Part shown: piece by piece, positions 1 to 6,219 of the stretch
Layout: each line of letters opens with the position of its first letter
Position numbering within the stretch: position 1 is the stretch's first letter
From: Rhizobium sp. Q54
Lineage (GTDB): Bacteria; Pseudomonadota; Alphaproteobacteria; Rhizobiales; Beijerinckiaceae
Assembly: GCA_945903655.1 (NCBI GenBank)
Contig: CAMDOY010000203.1
Span: forward strand, 1-6,796
Direction of reading: 5' to 3'
DNA: 6,796 nucleotides
Notes under the pieces: generated by a model
Seen by the model: only the letters and a program-made list of their open reading frames with translations
What the model was told of the DNA's origin: nothing
The model's database searches: none
Program-made: the position numbers and the translations under genes

Positions 1-1067
1 GGGACCACGAAAATGTCGTTCTCTTCCCAATCGAAGGTCTGCCCGCCCACTTCCGTCTGGCCGCGCCCCTCCATGACCACATAGACCGTGCTGGAGGTCT
101 CGCGCTTGGCGCGGGTTTCCTCGCCCGCCCTGATCATCTGGGCGCCATAGCCGAGCGTCGGGAAGAGCGAGCCGCCCGTCACCGGGTTCACCAAAGCGAG
201 ATCAATCCCCTCGTAGGCGCAGCCGGTCTGGCTGCGCATGTCCGCGAGGGCCGCGCGGATGTCCACGCCGCGATAATGGATGAAGGGCGAGAGGCCGTGG
301 CCGATGCCGCGCTGGTGGGAGGCGAAGCGCGGCACGATGCCGCCCGCGCCATAGAGGCGGCGCGAATGGCCGGTCTCGAAGACGGTCTTCTGAGCCCGGA
401 TATTGTCGCGGCCCTGATCGTTGGGCAGCTCCTCGTCCAGCCAGATGATGTCGAGATGTTCCAGCAGGGGCCAGTCGAGGGTGTCGATCCAGATGATCGG
501 GTCTTTGCCGTCGTTGCCATGGTCGTGCCATGTGCCATTGGGGGTCAGCACGAGATCGCCGCGCGTCGCCTCGCAGCGCTCCCCCTCCACATTGGTGTAG
601 CCGCCGTTGTGGGAGAGGATGGTGCGGCTGGCGTTGGGGCTGTGCAGATGGGCGCGGGCCACATCGCCGGGGTTGTAGATCGACACCGCGCAGCGAATGG
701 TCGAGGCCACCTGCAGGCGCCCGCCAAGGCCGGGATTGGTGAGCAGGAACTGCTGCCGGTCGGCGAATTCCACGGGCGGCACGTCCGCCTCGGTGGCGAT
801 GCGGGCGATCTTGTCGAGATAGGGGGAAATCTCCCGCCATTTCCAGAGATGCGGAACCGCCTTCATCTGCCCCGCGCCCACGCGCCCCTGGGCCATCTGC
901 CCGGCTGCCCCCGCCTCCGCGTCGCGGAACCACGGGCGCTGGGCCGGGGCGTTGGCTTGCGTGCGCAGCCAGATTGACAGGCCGCCGGCCTCCGCATTCA
1001 GGGCCTCCATCCGCGCGCGAGCGTCGGCGTTGAGGGGCGGATGGGCGGACTTCTGGGCGTCGGTCAT
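1..1067 (-). CDS. Gentisate 1,2-dioxygenase-like bicupin ring-cleavage dioxygenase (3' end cut by window edge)
   Basis: Probable Fe(II) extradiol-type dioxygenase that opens a hydroxylated aromatic carboxylate; gentisate, salicylate and 1-hydroxy-2-naphthoate are substrates known for the family. The frame is open from ATG (complement of 1065-1067) to base 1, giving 355 complete codons with no stop. Family members are about 340-380 residues, so only a short C-terminus is missing. The N-terminal cupin carries the metal triad: H140-x-H142 in RAHLHSPN and H181 in TWHDHGN, with the 41-residue spacing known from the family. The second cupin (about 300-355, with VVMEGRG and the final DIFVV) has no HxH, as expected for its non-catalytic domain. 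The usual motif RFI-x-EG after the first histidines is replaced by RTILSHNGGYT, so substrate specificity may differ. The start lies 4 bases after the dehydrogenase stop; AGGA about 10 bases upstream lies inside that gene's end, suggesting coupled translation. Family call is firm; substrate is inference. Confidence 0.88.
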   Translation of the reverse strand, partial: MTDAQKSAHPPLNADARARMEALNAEAGGLSIWLRTQANAPAQRPWFRDAEAGAAGQMAQGRVGAGQMKAVPHLWKWREISPYLDKIARIATEADVPPVEFADRQQFLLTNPGLGGRLQVASTIRCAVSIYNPGDVARAHLHSPNASRTILSHNGGYTNVEGERCEATRGDLVLTPNGTWHDHGNDGKDPIIWIDTLDWPLLEHLDIIWLDEELPNDQGRDNIRAQKTVFETGHSRRLYGAGGIVPRFASHQRGIGHGLSPFIHYRGVDIRAALADMRSQTGCAYEGIDLALVNPVTGGSLFPTLGYGAQMIRAGEETRAKRETSSTVYVVMEGRGQTEVGGQTFDWEENDIFVV

Positions 1068-1071
1068 GGGA

Positions 1072-2043
1072 TCAGTGTCCTGCGGGCGCGTTGGGCTCGA
1101 TCACGCGGGTGGGCTTGCCGTCGAGCCAGGCGATGATGTTCTCCACACCCTGGCTGAAGGTGATGGCGTAATTCTCGGCCATGACGAAGCCCAGATGGGG
1201 CGTCAGCAGGGTGTTGGGCGCGCTGCGGATGGGATCATCGGCGGCCAGCGGCTCGCGGTCATAAACGTCGAGCGCGGCGCCGCCCAACGTCCCCGCCTTC
1301 AGGGCCGCGATCAGGGCTGGCGTATCGACGAGCTGCGCGCGGGAGGTGTTCACCAGCAGGGCGGTGGATTTCATCTTGGCGAGCTTGTCGGCCCCGATGA
1401 AGCCCTTGGTGTCCTTGTTCAGCAGCAGATGGATCGTCGCCACATCGGCGCGGGCCAGCAGCTCGTCCATGGTCACGCATTCCACGCCCATGTCCGCCGC
1501 CTTCTCGGGCGTCAGGCTGCGCGACCAGGCGATAACTTTCATTCCGAAGGCCTGGCCGACCTTCGCCACATCCGAGCCGATGCGGCCAAGGCCGATGATG
1601 CCGAGCGTCTTGCCGCGCACGCCCATGCCCACGGAGGTCTGCCAGCCGCCAGCGGCCAGCGAGGCGACCTCCTTGGGCAGGCTGCGCATGAAGGCGAGAA
1701 TCATGGTCCAGGTCAGCTCCGCCGTGGGATAGCCCAGCGTCGAGGTGCCGCAGACCGTGACGCCCCGCGCATTGGCGGCGGCCACATCGATGGAGGCGTT
1801 GCGCATGCCAGACGTGACGATCAGCTCGAGCTTGGGAAGAGTCGCCAGCAGGGCGTCGGTGATGACCGTGCGCTCCCGGTTCGCCACGATGATGTTGGCG
1901 TCGGCCAGTTCCGCCGTCAGCTCCGCAGGGCTCGCGATATGGCGGTTGAGCACCTTGATGGTGGCGCGGCCCGCCAGCTTGTCCCAGGCCCCGAAGGTGA
2001 GGGCGACATTCTGGTAGTCGTCGAGGATGACGATGGACTTCAT
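1072..2043 (-). CDS. D-2-hydroxyacid dehydrogenase (NAD(P)-dependent, SerA/GhrA-like)
   Basis: Cytosolic oxidoreductase interconverting a 2-keto acid and a D-2-hydroxy acid. The 323-residue protein has the usual length. The Rossmann glycine motif GLGRIG is at 151-156, and the catalytic residues of the family are visible: R235 in NTSRAQLVD, E264 in YDREP and H283 in TPHLGF. The residues after the second nucleotide-binding strand read AWSRS instead of an acidic residue, as in NADPH-using glyoxylate/hydroxypyruvate reductases, so NADP(H) preference is likely (inference). ATG at 2041-2043 (MKSIVILDDYQ) is preferred over an upstream in-frame ATG near 2115. It begins at the usual domain start and has GAGGA about 9-10 bases upstream, whereas the extra 24 residues (proline and arginine rich) look non-coding. 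It is first in a leftward two-gene operon with the bicupin, divergent from the Rieske operon. It may reduce a keto-acid ring-fission product, but the substrate is unknown. Confidence 0.9.
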   Translation of the reverse strand: MKSIVILDDYQNVALTFGAWDKLAGRATIKVLNRHIASPAELTAELADANIIVANRERTVITDALLATLPKLELIVTSGMRNASIDVAAANARGVTVCGTSTLGYPTAELTWTMILAFMRSLPKEVASLAAGGWQTSVGMGVRGKTLGIIGLGRIGSDVAKVGQAFGMKVIAWSRSLTPEKAADMGVECVTMDELLARADVATIHLLLNKDTKGFIGADKLAKMKSTALLVNTSRAQLVDTPALIAALKAGTLGGAALDVYDREPLAADDPIRSAPNTLLTPHLGFVMAENYAITFSQGVENIIAWLDGKPTRVIEPNAPAGH

Positions 2044-2094
2044 GGGGCGGGTTTCCTCAAAACGGGGCCGCGTGAGCGGGGGATCGGCGCCAGG

Positions 2095-2111
2095 GAGCGC
2101 AAAATTCGCTC
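2095..2111. repeat. Inverted repeat GAGCG-N7-CGCTC, possible operator
   Basis: Perfect 5-base arms (2095-2099 and 2107-2111) flank an A/T-rich 7-base centre (CAAAATT), a local AT island in GC-rich DNA. Its place in the divergent control region fits a regulator-binding site. Arms this short can arise by chance. Confidence 0.3.
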
Positions 2112-2131
2112 GCACTTGGCGTTGCTTCGCG

Positions 2132-2161
2132 ATAGTTGGACCAAGGAGCGGAGCCAGTCAA
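2132..2161 (-). promoter_or_regulatory. Candidate sigma70-like promoter for the leftward dehydrogenase/cupin operon
   Basis: Read on the minus strand, TTGACT (complement of 2156-2161, five of six matches to the -35 consensus) is followed after 18 bases by AACTAT (complement of 2132-2137, three of six, including the key A at position 2 and T at position 6). This would start transcription near 2125, about 80 bases before the dehydrogenase ATG. The -10 match is weak, so this is tentative. Confidence 0.35.
2136..2144. repeat. Palindrome TTGGACCAA overlapping the candidate leftward promoter
   Basis: TTGG and CCAA arms mirror around one central base. The palindrome overlaps two bases of the candidate leftward -10 and extends into the spacer, where a bound protein could block or remodel the promoter. 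The symmetry is seen directly; its use as an operator is inference. Confidence 0.3.
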
Positions 2162-2196
2162 CGGGCGCCGCCACCAGGACACCGGAGAGAAACCCC

Positions 2197-3447
2197 ATGG
2201 CCGTGAATGGTCTGACCCAAGCGCCGCCGTCCGCCTGGCCCGAAGGCCTGACGCGCGTGCCCTTCTGGGCCTTCCAGCGCGAAGATGTCTATGCGCAGGA
2301 GCAGAAGCGGATTTTTCAGGGACCGTCCTGGAGCTTCCTGTGCCTTGAGACCGATGTGGCGAACCCCGGCGACTGGCGCTCCACCTTCGTGGGCGACGCG
2401 CCCGTGGTGGTCACCCGTAACGCAGCTGGCGAGATCCACGCTTTCGAGAACCGCTGCGCCCATCGCGGCGCGCTGATCTGCCTTGATGACAAGGGCAGGG
2501 CCGCCAAGGGCTTCTCCTGCGTCTACCACGCCTGGACCTATAATCTGGAGGGCGACCTGACGGGCGTGGCCTTCCAGAAGGGCATCAAGGGCAAGGGCGG
2601 CATGTCGCCGGATTTCAAGGTCTCCGAACACGGACCGCGCAAGCTGCGGGTGGCGACCATCTGCGGCCTCGTCTACGGGACCTTCTCAGCCGATGCGCCC
2701 TCGCTGCCCGATTATCTGGGCGAAGAGATCACCACCCGCATCGCCCGGGTGTTCCGGGACCGCAAGCCCGTGGTGCTCGGGCGCTTCACCCAGGCCCTGC
2801 CGAACAACTGGAAGCTCTATATCGAGAACGTGAAGGACTCCTATCACGCGAGCATCCTGCATCTGTTCTTCACCACCTTCGAGCTGAACCGCCTCTCGCA
2901 AAAGGGCGCCATCATCGTGGATGAAAGCGGCGGCCATCACGTCAGCTATTCGGCGATTGATCGCGCAGCCACGGGCAACGCCGATTATTCCGCCCAGAAG
3001 ATCCGCTCCGACAGCGATTACAAACTCGCCGACCCCTCGCTGCTGCATGGCTTCGAGGAATATCCTGATGGCGTGACCCTGCAGATCCTCACGGTCTTCC
3101 CGGCCATGGTGGTGCAGCAGATCCAGAACGCCATCGCGATCCGGCAGGTCATTCCGCGCGGGCCCGGGCAGACCGATCTCAACTGGATCTATCTCGGCTT
3201 CGAGGAGGATACGCCTGAAGAGCGCATGATGCGCCTGAAGCAGGCGAACCTCGTAGGGCCTGCGGGCTATATCTCCATGGAGGATGGCTGCGTGGGCGGT
3301 TTCGTGCAGCGCGGCAGCGCGGGGGCGCCCGATGAGCGCGCGGTGCTGGAGATGGGCGGCAAGACGGCCGAGGGCAGCGAAAGCCGCGTGACGGAGGCCT
3401 CCATTCGCGGCTTCTGGAAGGCCTGGCGCGCGCAGATGGGGATCTGA
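2197..3447 (+). CDS. Rieske non-heme iron aromatic-ring hydroxylase, alpha (large) subunit; salicylate 5-hydroxylase/anthranilate dioxygenase type
   Basis: Catalytic subunit of a multicomponent oxygenase that uses O2 and electrons from a ferredoxin and reductase to hydroxylate an aromatic acid. The 416-residue length is normal. The N-terminal Rieske [2Fe-2S] domain shows C87-x-H89 (ENRCAHRG) and C108-x2-H111 (FSCVYHAWTY). The C-terminal mononuclear iron site shows the bridging D214 and ligands H217 and H222 in KDSYHASILH, with D363 in SMEDG as the likely third ligand. All key residues are intact. ATG at 2197 is chosen over a very long upstream extension of the frame because GGAG lies 9 bases before it and the protein then begins as the family does; the upstream part is antisense to the dehydrogenase and cupin. 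The beta gene follows after 1 base. Similarity to NagG and AndAc type subunits is from memory of motifs; the substrate (salicylate, anthranilate or a carboxylated relative) is not proven. Confidence 0.93.
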   Translation: MAVNGLTQAPPSAWPEGLTRVPFWAFQREDVYAQEQKRIFQGPSWSFLCLETDVANPGDWRSTFVGDAPVVVTRNAAGEIHAFENRCAHRGALICLDDKGRAAKGFSCVYHAWTYNLEGDLTGVAFQKGIKGKGGMSPDFKVSEHGPRKLRVATICGLVYGTFSADAPSLPDYLGEEITTRIARVFRDRKPVVLGRFTQALPNNWKLYIENVKDSYHASILHLFFTTFELNRLSQKGAIIVDESGGHHVSYSAIDRAATGNADYSAQKIRSDSDYKLADPSLLHGFEEYPDGVTLQILTVFPAMVVQQIQNAIAIRQVIPRGPGQTDLNWIYLGFEEDTPEERMMRLKQANLVGPAGYISMEDGCVGGFVQRGSAGAPDERAVLEMGGKTAEGSESRVTEASIRGFWKAWRAQMGI

Positions 3448-3448
3448 G

Positions 3449-3925
3449 ATGAGCGCCTCGCAAGACCTCTGGTTCGCCATCGCCAAGGCGCAAGCCGACC
3501 ACGCCCGTTGCCTCGATGACGACCGGCTGGAGCAATGGCCCGACTTCTTCACCGACGATTGCCTCTACCGCGTCACCAGCGCCGACAATATGCGCGAGGG
3601 CTATGAGGCCTCGCTGATCTTCCTCAATTCCAAGGGCATGGTGCGCGACCGCGTCTCGGCCCTGCGCACGGCCAATATCTACGAACGCCAGGCCTATCGC
3701 CATATTCTGGGCCAACCCTCGATCCTGTCGGTTGAGGGCGAGAGCGCGACAAGCGAAACCTCCTTCATGGTCGCGCGCATCATGCGCGACGGAAAGACCG
3801 ATCTCTTCGCCACCGGGCGCTATCTCGACACCTGGCGACGCGAGGGCGATGGCGTGACGCTCACCGCCCGCATCGTCGTGTGCGACAGCTCGCGCATCGA
3901 CACCCTTCTGGCCCTGCCGCTTTAA
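3449..3925 (+). CDS. Rieske aromatic-ring hydroxylase, beta (small) subunit
   Basis: Structural small subunit with the NTF2/SnoaL-like cone fold that assembles with the alpha subunit, typically as an alpha3beta3 hexamer, and carries no cofactor. At 158 residues it has the family's usual length. Family-like segments include the N-terminal helix with HARCLDDDRLEQWPDFF (18-34), the central RHILG (84-88), the strand FATGRYLDTW (120-129), and the C-terminal VVCDSSRIDTLLALP. The ATG lies 1 base after the alpha stop with only a weak GGGG-containing ribosome site inside the alpha gene, so translation is probably coupled, which suits equal production of both subunits. Immediate pairing with the alpha gene is the strongest support. 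It is not expected to have activity alone. Confidence 0.9.
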   Translation: MSASQDLWFAIAKAQADHARCLDDDRLEQWPDFFTDDCLYRVTSADNMREGYEASLIFLNSKGMVRDRVSALRTANIYERQAYRHILGQPSILSVEGESATSETSFMVARIMRDGKTDLFATGRYLDTWRREGDGVTLTARIVVCDSSRIDTLLALPL

Positions 3926-3945
3926 TCCAACACAAAGGAAAACCC

Positions 3946-4914
3946 ATGATCGTCGATTTTCACCATCACTTCGTGCCGCGCGAATTCGTAACCGTCGATC
4001 CCGGCGACAAGCTGATCCTTACCTATGACGAGAATGGCGCGCCCAGCTACACGACCCACAAGCTGCTCTTCGACATCGAAGCGCACGTCGCCATGATGGA
4101 CGCCACCGGCATTGATGTGGCTGTGATGAGCTGCGCGGCGGGCATGGCGGCGGATCTCGAGCGGTCGAAATTCGTCAATCTCAAGGCGAAGCAGATGGAG
4201 AAAGATTTCCCCAAGCGCTTCATCGGCTACGCCCATGTGAACCCGCTGGGCGGCGCGGAGGCTCTGCGCGAACTCAGCGTCTGCGCGGGCGACCACGGCT
4301 TTCCCGGCGTCACCATCACCTCCGAGCAGGATGGCCTCTATCTCGACGCGCCGGAATATGAGCCCTTCTGGACCGAATGCGCGCGCCTCGGCCTCTTCGT
4401 CTTCGTGCATCCCGCGCTGAAGCTGAACGAGTCCAAGCAGTTCGACGCTTATGATCTGGCGCGCTCCGTGGGCCGCGAATTCTCGCTGATCATGGCGACC
4501 ATCCGCCTCATCAACTCCGGCGTCTTTGATCGCCACCCCGGGCTGATCGTGCAGATGTCCCATCTGTCGGGCGGGATCGCCTCCATGCTGGGGCGGGTGC
4601 GCTCCTATCAGGACAAGGTCTTCTGGGGCACCAAGGGCAACGCCCGCCACGGGGCTCTGCCGGAGAAGGATCTCGACTATTACATCAACAACAACCTGCT
4701 GTTCGATTCCGGCGGCTTCTGCGGCATGATCGAGTCCGTCCACACCGCGCTGGTGGAGCTCTCCCCCACGCGCCTGCTCTTCGGCACCGACTACCCGCAG
4801 GAAATCCGCACGGCGGGCGTGACGAAGACCTTCATCGACGGCATCCGCGCCCTGCCGCAGGGCAAGCTGATTTTGGAGGATAATGCGCGCGCCCTGTTGA
4901 AGGGGCGGGTGTGA
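3946..4914 (+). CDS. Amidohydrolase-superfamily protein, ACMSD-type (probable aromatic/muconate-acid decarboxylase)
   Basis: TIM-barrel metalloenzyme. Relatives include aminocarboxymuconate-semialdehyde decarboxylase, gamma-resorcylate decarboxylase and 5-carboxyvanillate decarboxylase, which remove CO2 without oxygen, and also some lactonases and hydratases. The 322-residue protein (family about 320-340) has the metal site in order: D4-F-H6-H-H8 at the N-terminus, H155 in FVFVHP, H206 in QMSHLSGG and D282 in FGTDYPQE. ATG at 3946 starts the first barrel strand directly and has AAGGA about 7 bases upstream, so an earlier in-frame start near 3880 inside the beta gene is rejected. The gene is third in the Rieske operon, 20 bases after beta, and is followed by a terminator-like hairpin. 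Its place in the operon suggests it decarboxylates the Rieske enzyme's substrate or product, or a ring-fission product. Which one cannot be told from sequence; a hydrolase role remains possible. Confidence 0.85.
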   Translation: MIVDFHHHFVPREFVTVDPGDKLILTYDENGAPSYTTHKLLFDIEAHVAMMDATGIDVAVMSCAAGMAADLERSKFVNLKAKQMEKDFPKRFIGYAHVNPLGGAEALRELSVCAGDHGFPGVTITSEQDGLYLDAPEYEPFWTECARLGLFVFVHPALKLNESKQFDAYDLARSVGREFSLIMATIRLINSGVFDRHPGLIVQMSHLSGGIASMLGRVRSYQDKVFWGTKGNARHGALPEKDLDYYINNNLLFDSGGFCGMIESVHTALVELSPTRLLFGTDYPQEIRTAGVTKTFIDGIRALPQGKLILEDNARALLKGRV

Positions 4915-4938
4915 GTTGACTAGAATTTAGGTAAGCGG

Positions 4939-4971
4939 CGGCCCTTCCCGGTAAAAGGGGAGGGCCGGTTT
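4939..4971 (+). terminator. Probable intrinsic terminator of the Rieske operon
   Basis: An 11-base-pair stem (4939-4949 with 4957-4967, one T-G wobble) closes a 7-base loop containing AAAA and is followed by GTTT. It begins 24 bases after the amidohydrolase stop. The T-run is short, so termination may be incomplete, but stem strength and position fit an operon end. Confidence 0.7.
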
Positions 4972-5012
4972 GCATCAGGCTGGCGCGATGTTCCAGATGC
5001 GACCGTAGAGGG

Positions 5013-5036
5013 GGCGCCGTGGATGACCCACGCGCC
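5013..5036. repeat. Imperfect hairpin in the gene-poor middle region
   Basis: GGCG and CGTGG (with one bulged C between them) pair with CCACG and CGCC around the loop ATGAC. No T-run follows on the plus strand. It could be a secondary terminator element or chance pairing in GC-rich DNA. Around it (4972-5103) I see no coding signal. Confidence 0.3.
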
Positions 5037-5103
5037 GCCGGATCAAGGCTTACGGACTGGGACCGGCTCCAGACTCAGGTTTGAGTATCCAGAAGAATAG
5101 CCC

Positions 5104-5295
5104 TCAGCCCCAAAGCTCAATCTCGTCTTCGGGCATGGGCGCGAGGAAGTCAGGCGCCAGCCCGGCGGCCCCATCGGCAAGACCGATGCGGAACACGGGT
5201 TTCTGATCTGCGGCGGGGGGGATCCACTCGCTCTTCTCTTCCGCCGCCAGAACCTCGAACAATCGGGCTTGCGCCTCAACGATTTTCATCTGCAT
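5104..5295 (-). CDS. Small Phd/YefM-like antitoxin-type protein, apparently orphan (tentative)
   Basis: A 63-residue frame starting MQMKIVEAQARLFEVL and ending DFLAPMPEDEIELWG. The layout resembles Phd/YefM antitoxins: a short N-terminal strand and helix (VEAQARLFEVLAAEE), a KPVFRIGLADG segment comparable with the family's GKPVARL strand, and an acidic C-terminal tail like the typical DFDAPLP toxin-binding end. Such proteins bind DNA as dimers and neutralise PIN or RelE-type toxins. ATG at 5293-5295 is chosen, with 5287-5289 as an alternative; AGAGG lies 13 bases upstream of the first, longer than ideal. No toxin gene lies within reach: the minus strand downstream (5103 to 4915) has no plausible partner. 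It may be an orphan, a decayed remnant or a false ORF. The similarity is from pattern memory only. Confidence 0.45.
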   Translation of the reverse strand: MQMKIVEAQARLFEVLAAEEKSEWIPPAADQKPVFRIGLADGAAGLAPDFLAPMPEDEIELWG

Positions 5296-5367
5296 GACGA
5301 CCGCCACACCTCTTACTAATGTGGGTTTAGGCAACGGGCCTGCCAAGGCCCTGAATGAGTGCCTGGA

Positions 5368-5388
5368 GGGGCCACGTCTCGTGGCCCT
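5368..5388 (-). terminator. Strong hairpin downstream of the alpha/beta hydrolase, possible terminator
   Basis: Perfect 8-base-pair stem GGGCCACG/CGTGGCCC with a three-base TCT loop (plus one G-T closing pair), starting 12 bases beyond the hydrolase stop. No T-run follows on either strand, so it may act as a weak or Rho-assisted terminator or as a 3' end protector. The heptamer TGCCAAG occurs on both sides (5341-5347 and 5388-5394). Confidence 0.5.
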
Positions 5389-5400
5389 GCCAAGCCCCCC

Positions 5401-6219
5401 TCAGCCCTGCACAGCCTTCACCACACCCATGATCTCCGCCGTCACATCGTCAGGCACTTCCAGCGGGGTCAGGTGGCGGGCCTTGGCGAGGATGCGCAGG
5501 GTGGAGCCTGCGATGCCTTCGTGCATCACCTGCGCCATGGCGGGGGGCGTGGCGTAGTCTTCCTCGCCCACGAAGATGCGGGTGGGGACCTTGATCTCGC
5601 TGAGGCGCGACCGCAGGTCGAAATTGCCGAGCATGCGGCAGGTCGCGGCATAGGCGGGCACGTCGTTCTTCAGGAAGGTATCCACGCAGGCCTGCGGGAT
5701 GGCGGAGTTCTGGGCGCGGAAGTCATCGCCGAACCAGCGGGTGAGCTGGAAGTCGATCAGGGAGGCGAGGCCCTTCTCCAGCGCCGCAGTGGCGCGCTGA
5801 TCCCAGGCCTTGGGCGCGTCATCGCCATAGCAGGCGGTGGTGTCGATGAGGGCGAGGCCCGCCGTGCGGGTGGGGTTGTTCACCGCAAAGGCCAAGGCCA
5901 CGCTGCCGCCCATGGAGGAACCGGCGATGACGGCCTTGTCCCAGCCCAGATGATCGAAGAGATCGGCCAGATCCCCGGCGAAAAGCTCGGTTGTGTAGGG
6001 GCCTGCGGGCTTGTCCGAAGCGCCATGGCCGCGGCAATCCAGCGCCACCGCGCAGACGCCCTGCGCCACCAGGCGCTCGGCCACCAGACGCCAGTAATCG
6101 GCGCTCATGGCCAGCGAATGGATCATGGCCACGCGGGCCTTGGCGGACGGATCGCCATGGAGGGTATAGGCGATGCGGGTTCCGTCGCGGGTGGTGAAGG
6201 CGGAGGTCTGGGCGGTCAT
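5401..6219 (-). CDS. Alpha/beta hydrolase, 3-oxoadipate enol-lactonase (PcaD)-like
   Basis: Probable cytosolic hydrolase of the alpha/beta fold. At 272 residues it has the family's usual length. Oxyanion-region residues are at H34-S35 (MIHSLAMS). DCRGHGASDKP (61-71) is the conserved segment after strand 4. The nucleophile elbow is G100-S-S102-M-G104, and the rest of the triad is probably D221 (GEEDYATPP) and H249 (ARHLTPLE). Nothing suggests a signal peptide or membrane segment. The closest well-known relatives by motif are enol-lactone and ring-fission-product hydrolases, which fits the neighbourhood of ring-hydroxylating and ring-cleaving genes, but esterases share the same motifs. The start at 6217-6219 follows a weak GGGA ribosome site only 4 bases upstream. 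It diverges from the UbiD-like gene and ends 12 bases before a strong hairpin. Confidence 0.88.
   Translation of the reverse strand: MTAQTSAFTTRDGTRIAYTLHGDPSAKARVAMIHSLAMSADYWRLVAERLVAQGVCAVALDCRGHGASDKPAGPYTTELFAGDLADLFDHLGWDKAVIAGSSMGGSVALAFAVNNPTRTAGLALIDTTACYGDDAPKAWDQRATAALEKGLASLIDFQLTRWFGDDFRAQNSAIPQACVDTFLKNDVPAYAATCRMLGNFDLRSRLSEIKVPTRIFVGEEDYATPPAMAQVMHEGIAGSTLRILAKARHLTPLEVPDDVTAEIMGVVKAVQG

Larger units (their letters stand above)
2044..2196. promoter_or_regulatory. Divergent control region between the dehydrogenase/cupin and Rieske operons
   Basis: This 153-base non-coding stretch separates two diverging operons and must hold promoters for both. It contains two short inverted repeats (2095-2111 and 2136-2144) and a sigma70-like promoter pointing left (2132-2161). 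I saw no convincing -35/-10 pair pointing right; that promoter may depend on an activator. Ribosome-binding sites lie at both edges: GAGGA on the minus strand for the dehydrogenase and GGAG at 2184-2187 for the Rieske alpha subunit. A shared regulator acting here would be typical of aromatic catabolic clusters, but no regulator gene is in the window. Confidence 0.6.

Noticed and set aside
202..977. Open frames on both strands overlapping the cupin gene
   Set aside because: They overlap a gene with clear family motifs and a complete metal site, and their translations are biased, repetitive products of GC-rich codon structure.
2044..2115. N-terminal extension of the dehydrogenase to an upstream ATG
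   Set aside because: The extra 24 residues precede the normal first beta strand and lack family character, and a ribosome-binding site fits the ATG at 2041-2043.
952..2196. Long plus-strand open frame upstream of, and in frame with, the Rieske alpha gene
   Set aside because: It is antisense to the cupin start and the whole dehydrogenase gene and reads as low-complexity arginine/glycine/histidine-rich sequence. The Rieske protein has normal length and a good ribosome site from 2197, so the extension is a GC-rich shadow.
3880..3945. Upstream start of the amidohydrolase inside the beta-subunit gene
   Set aside because: The ATG at 3946 has AAGGA at proper spacing and starts directly at the DFHHH metal strand, as expected for the family.
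3922..4743. Minus-strand open frame of 273 codons opposite the amidohydrolase
   Set aside because: The plus strand encodes a protein with all metal ligands in order; the antisense translation shows no recognisable motif.
5043..5279. Second minus-strand frame of 78 codons overlapping the antitoxin-like frame
   Set aside because: It is rich in arginine, serine and proline, resembles no family known to me, and overlaps the more protein-like frame at 5104-5295.
5341..5394. TGCCAAG direct repeats as target-site duplications of a mobile element
   Set aside because: The intervening 40 bases hold only a hairpin, no terminal inverted repeats and no transposase, so a mobile element is not supported.
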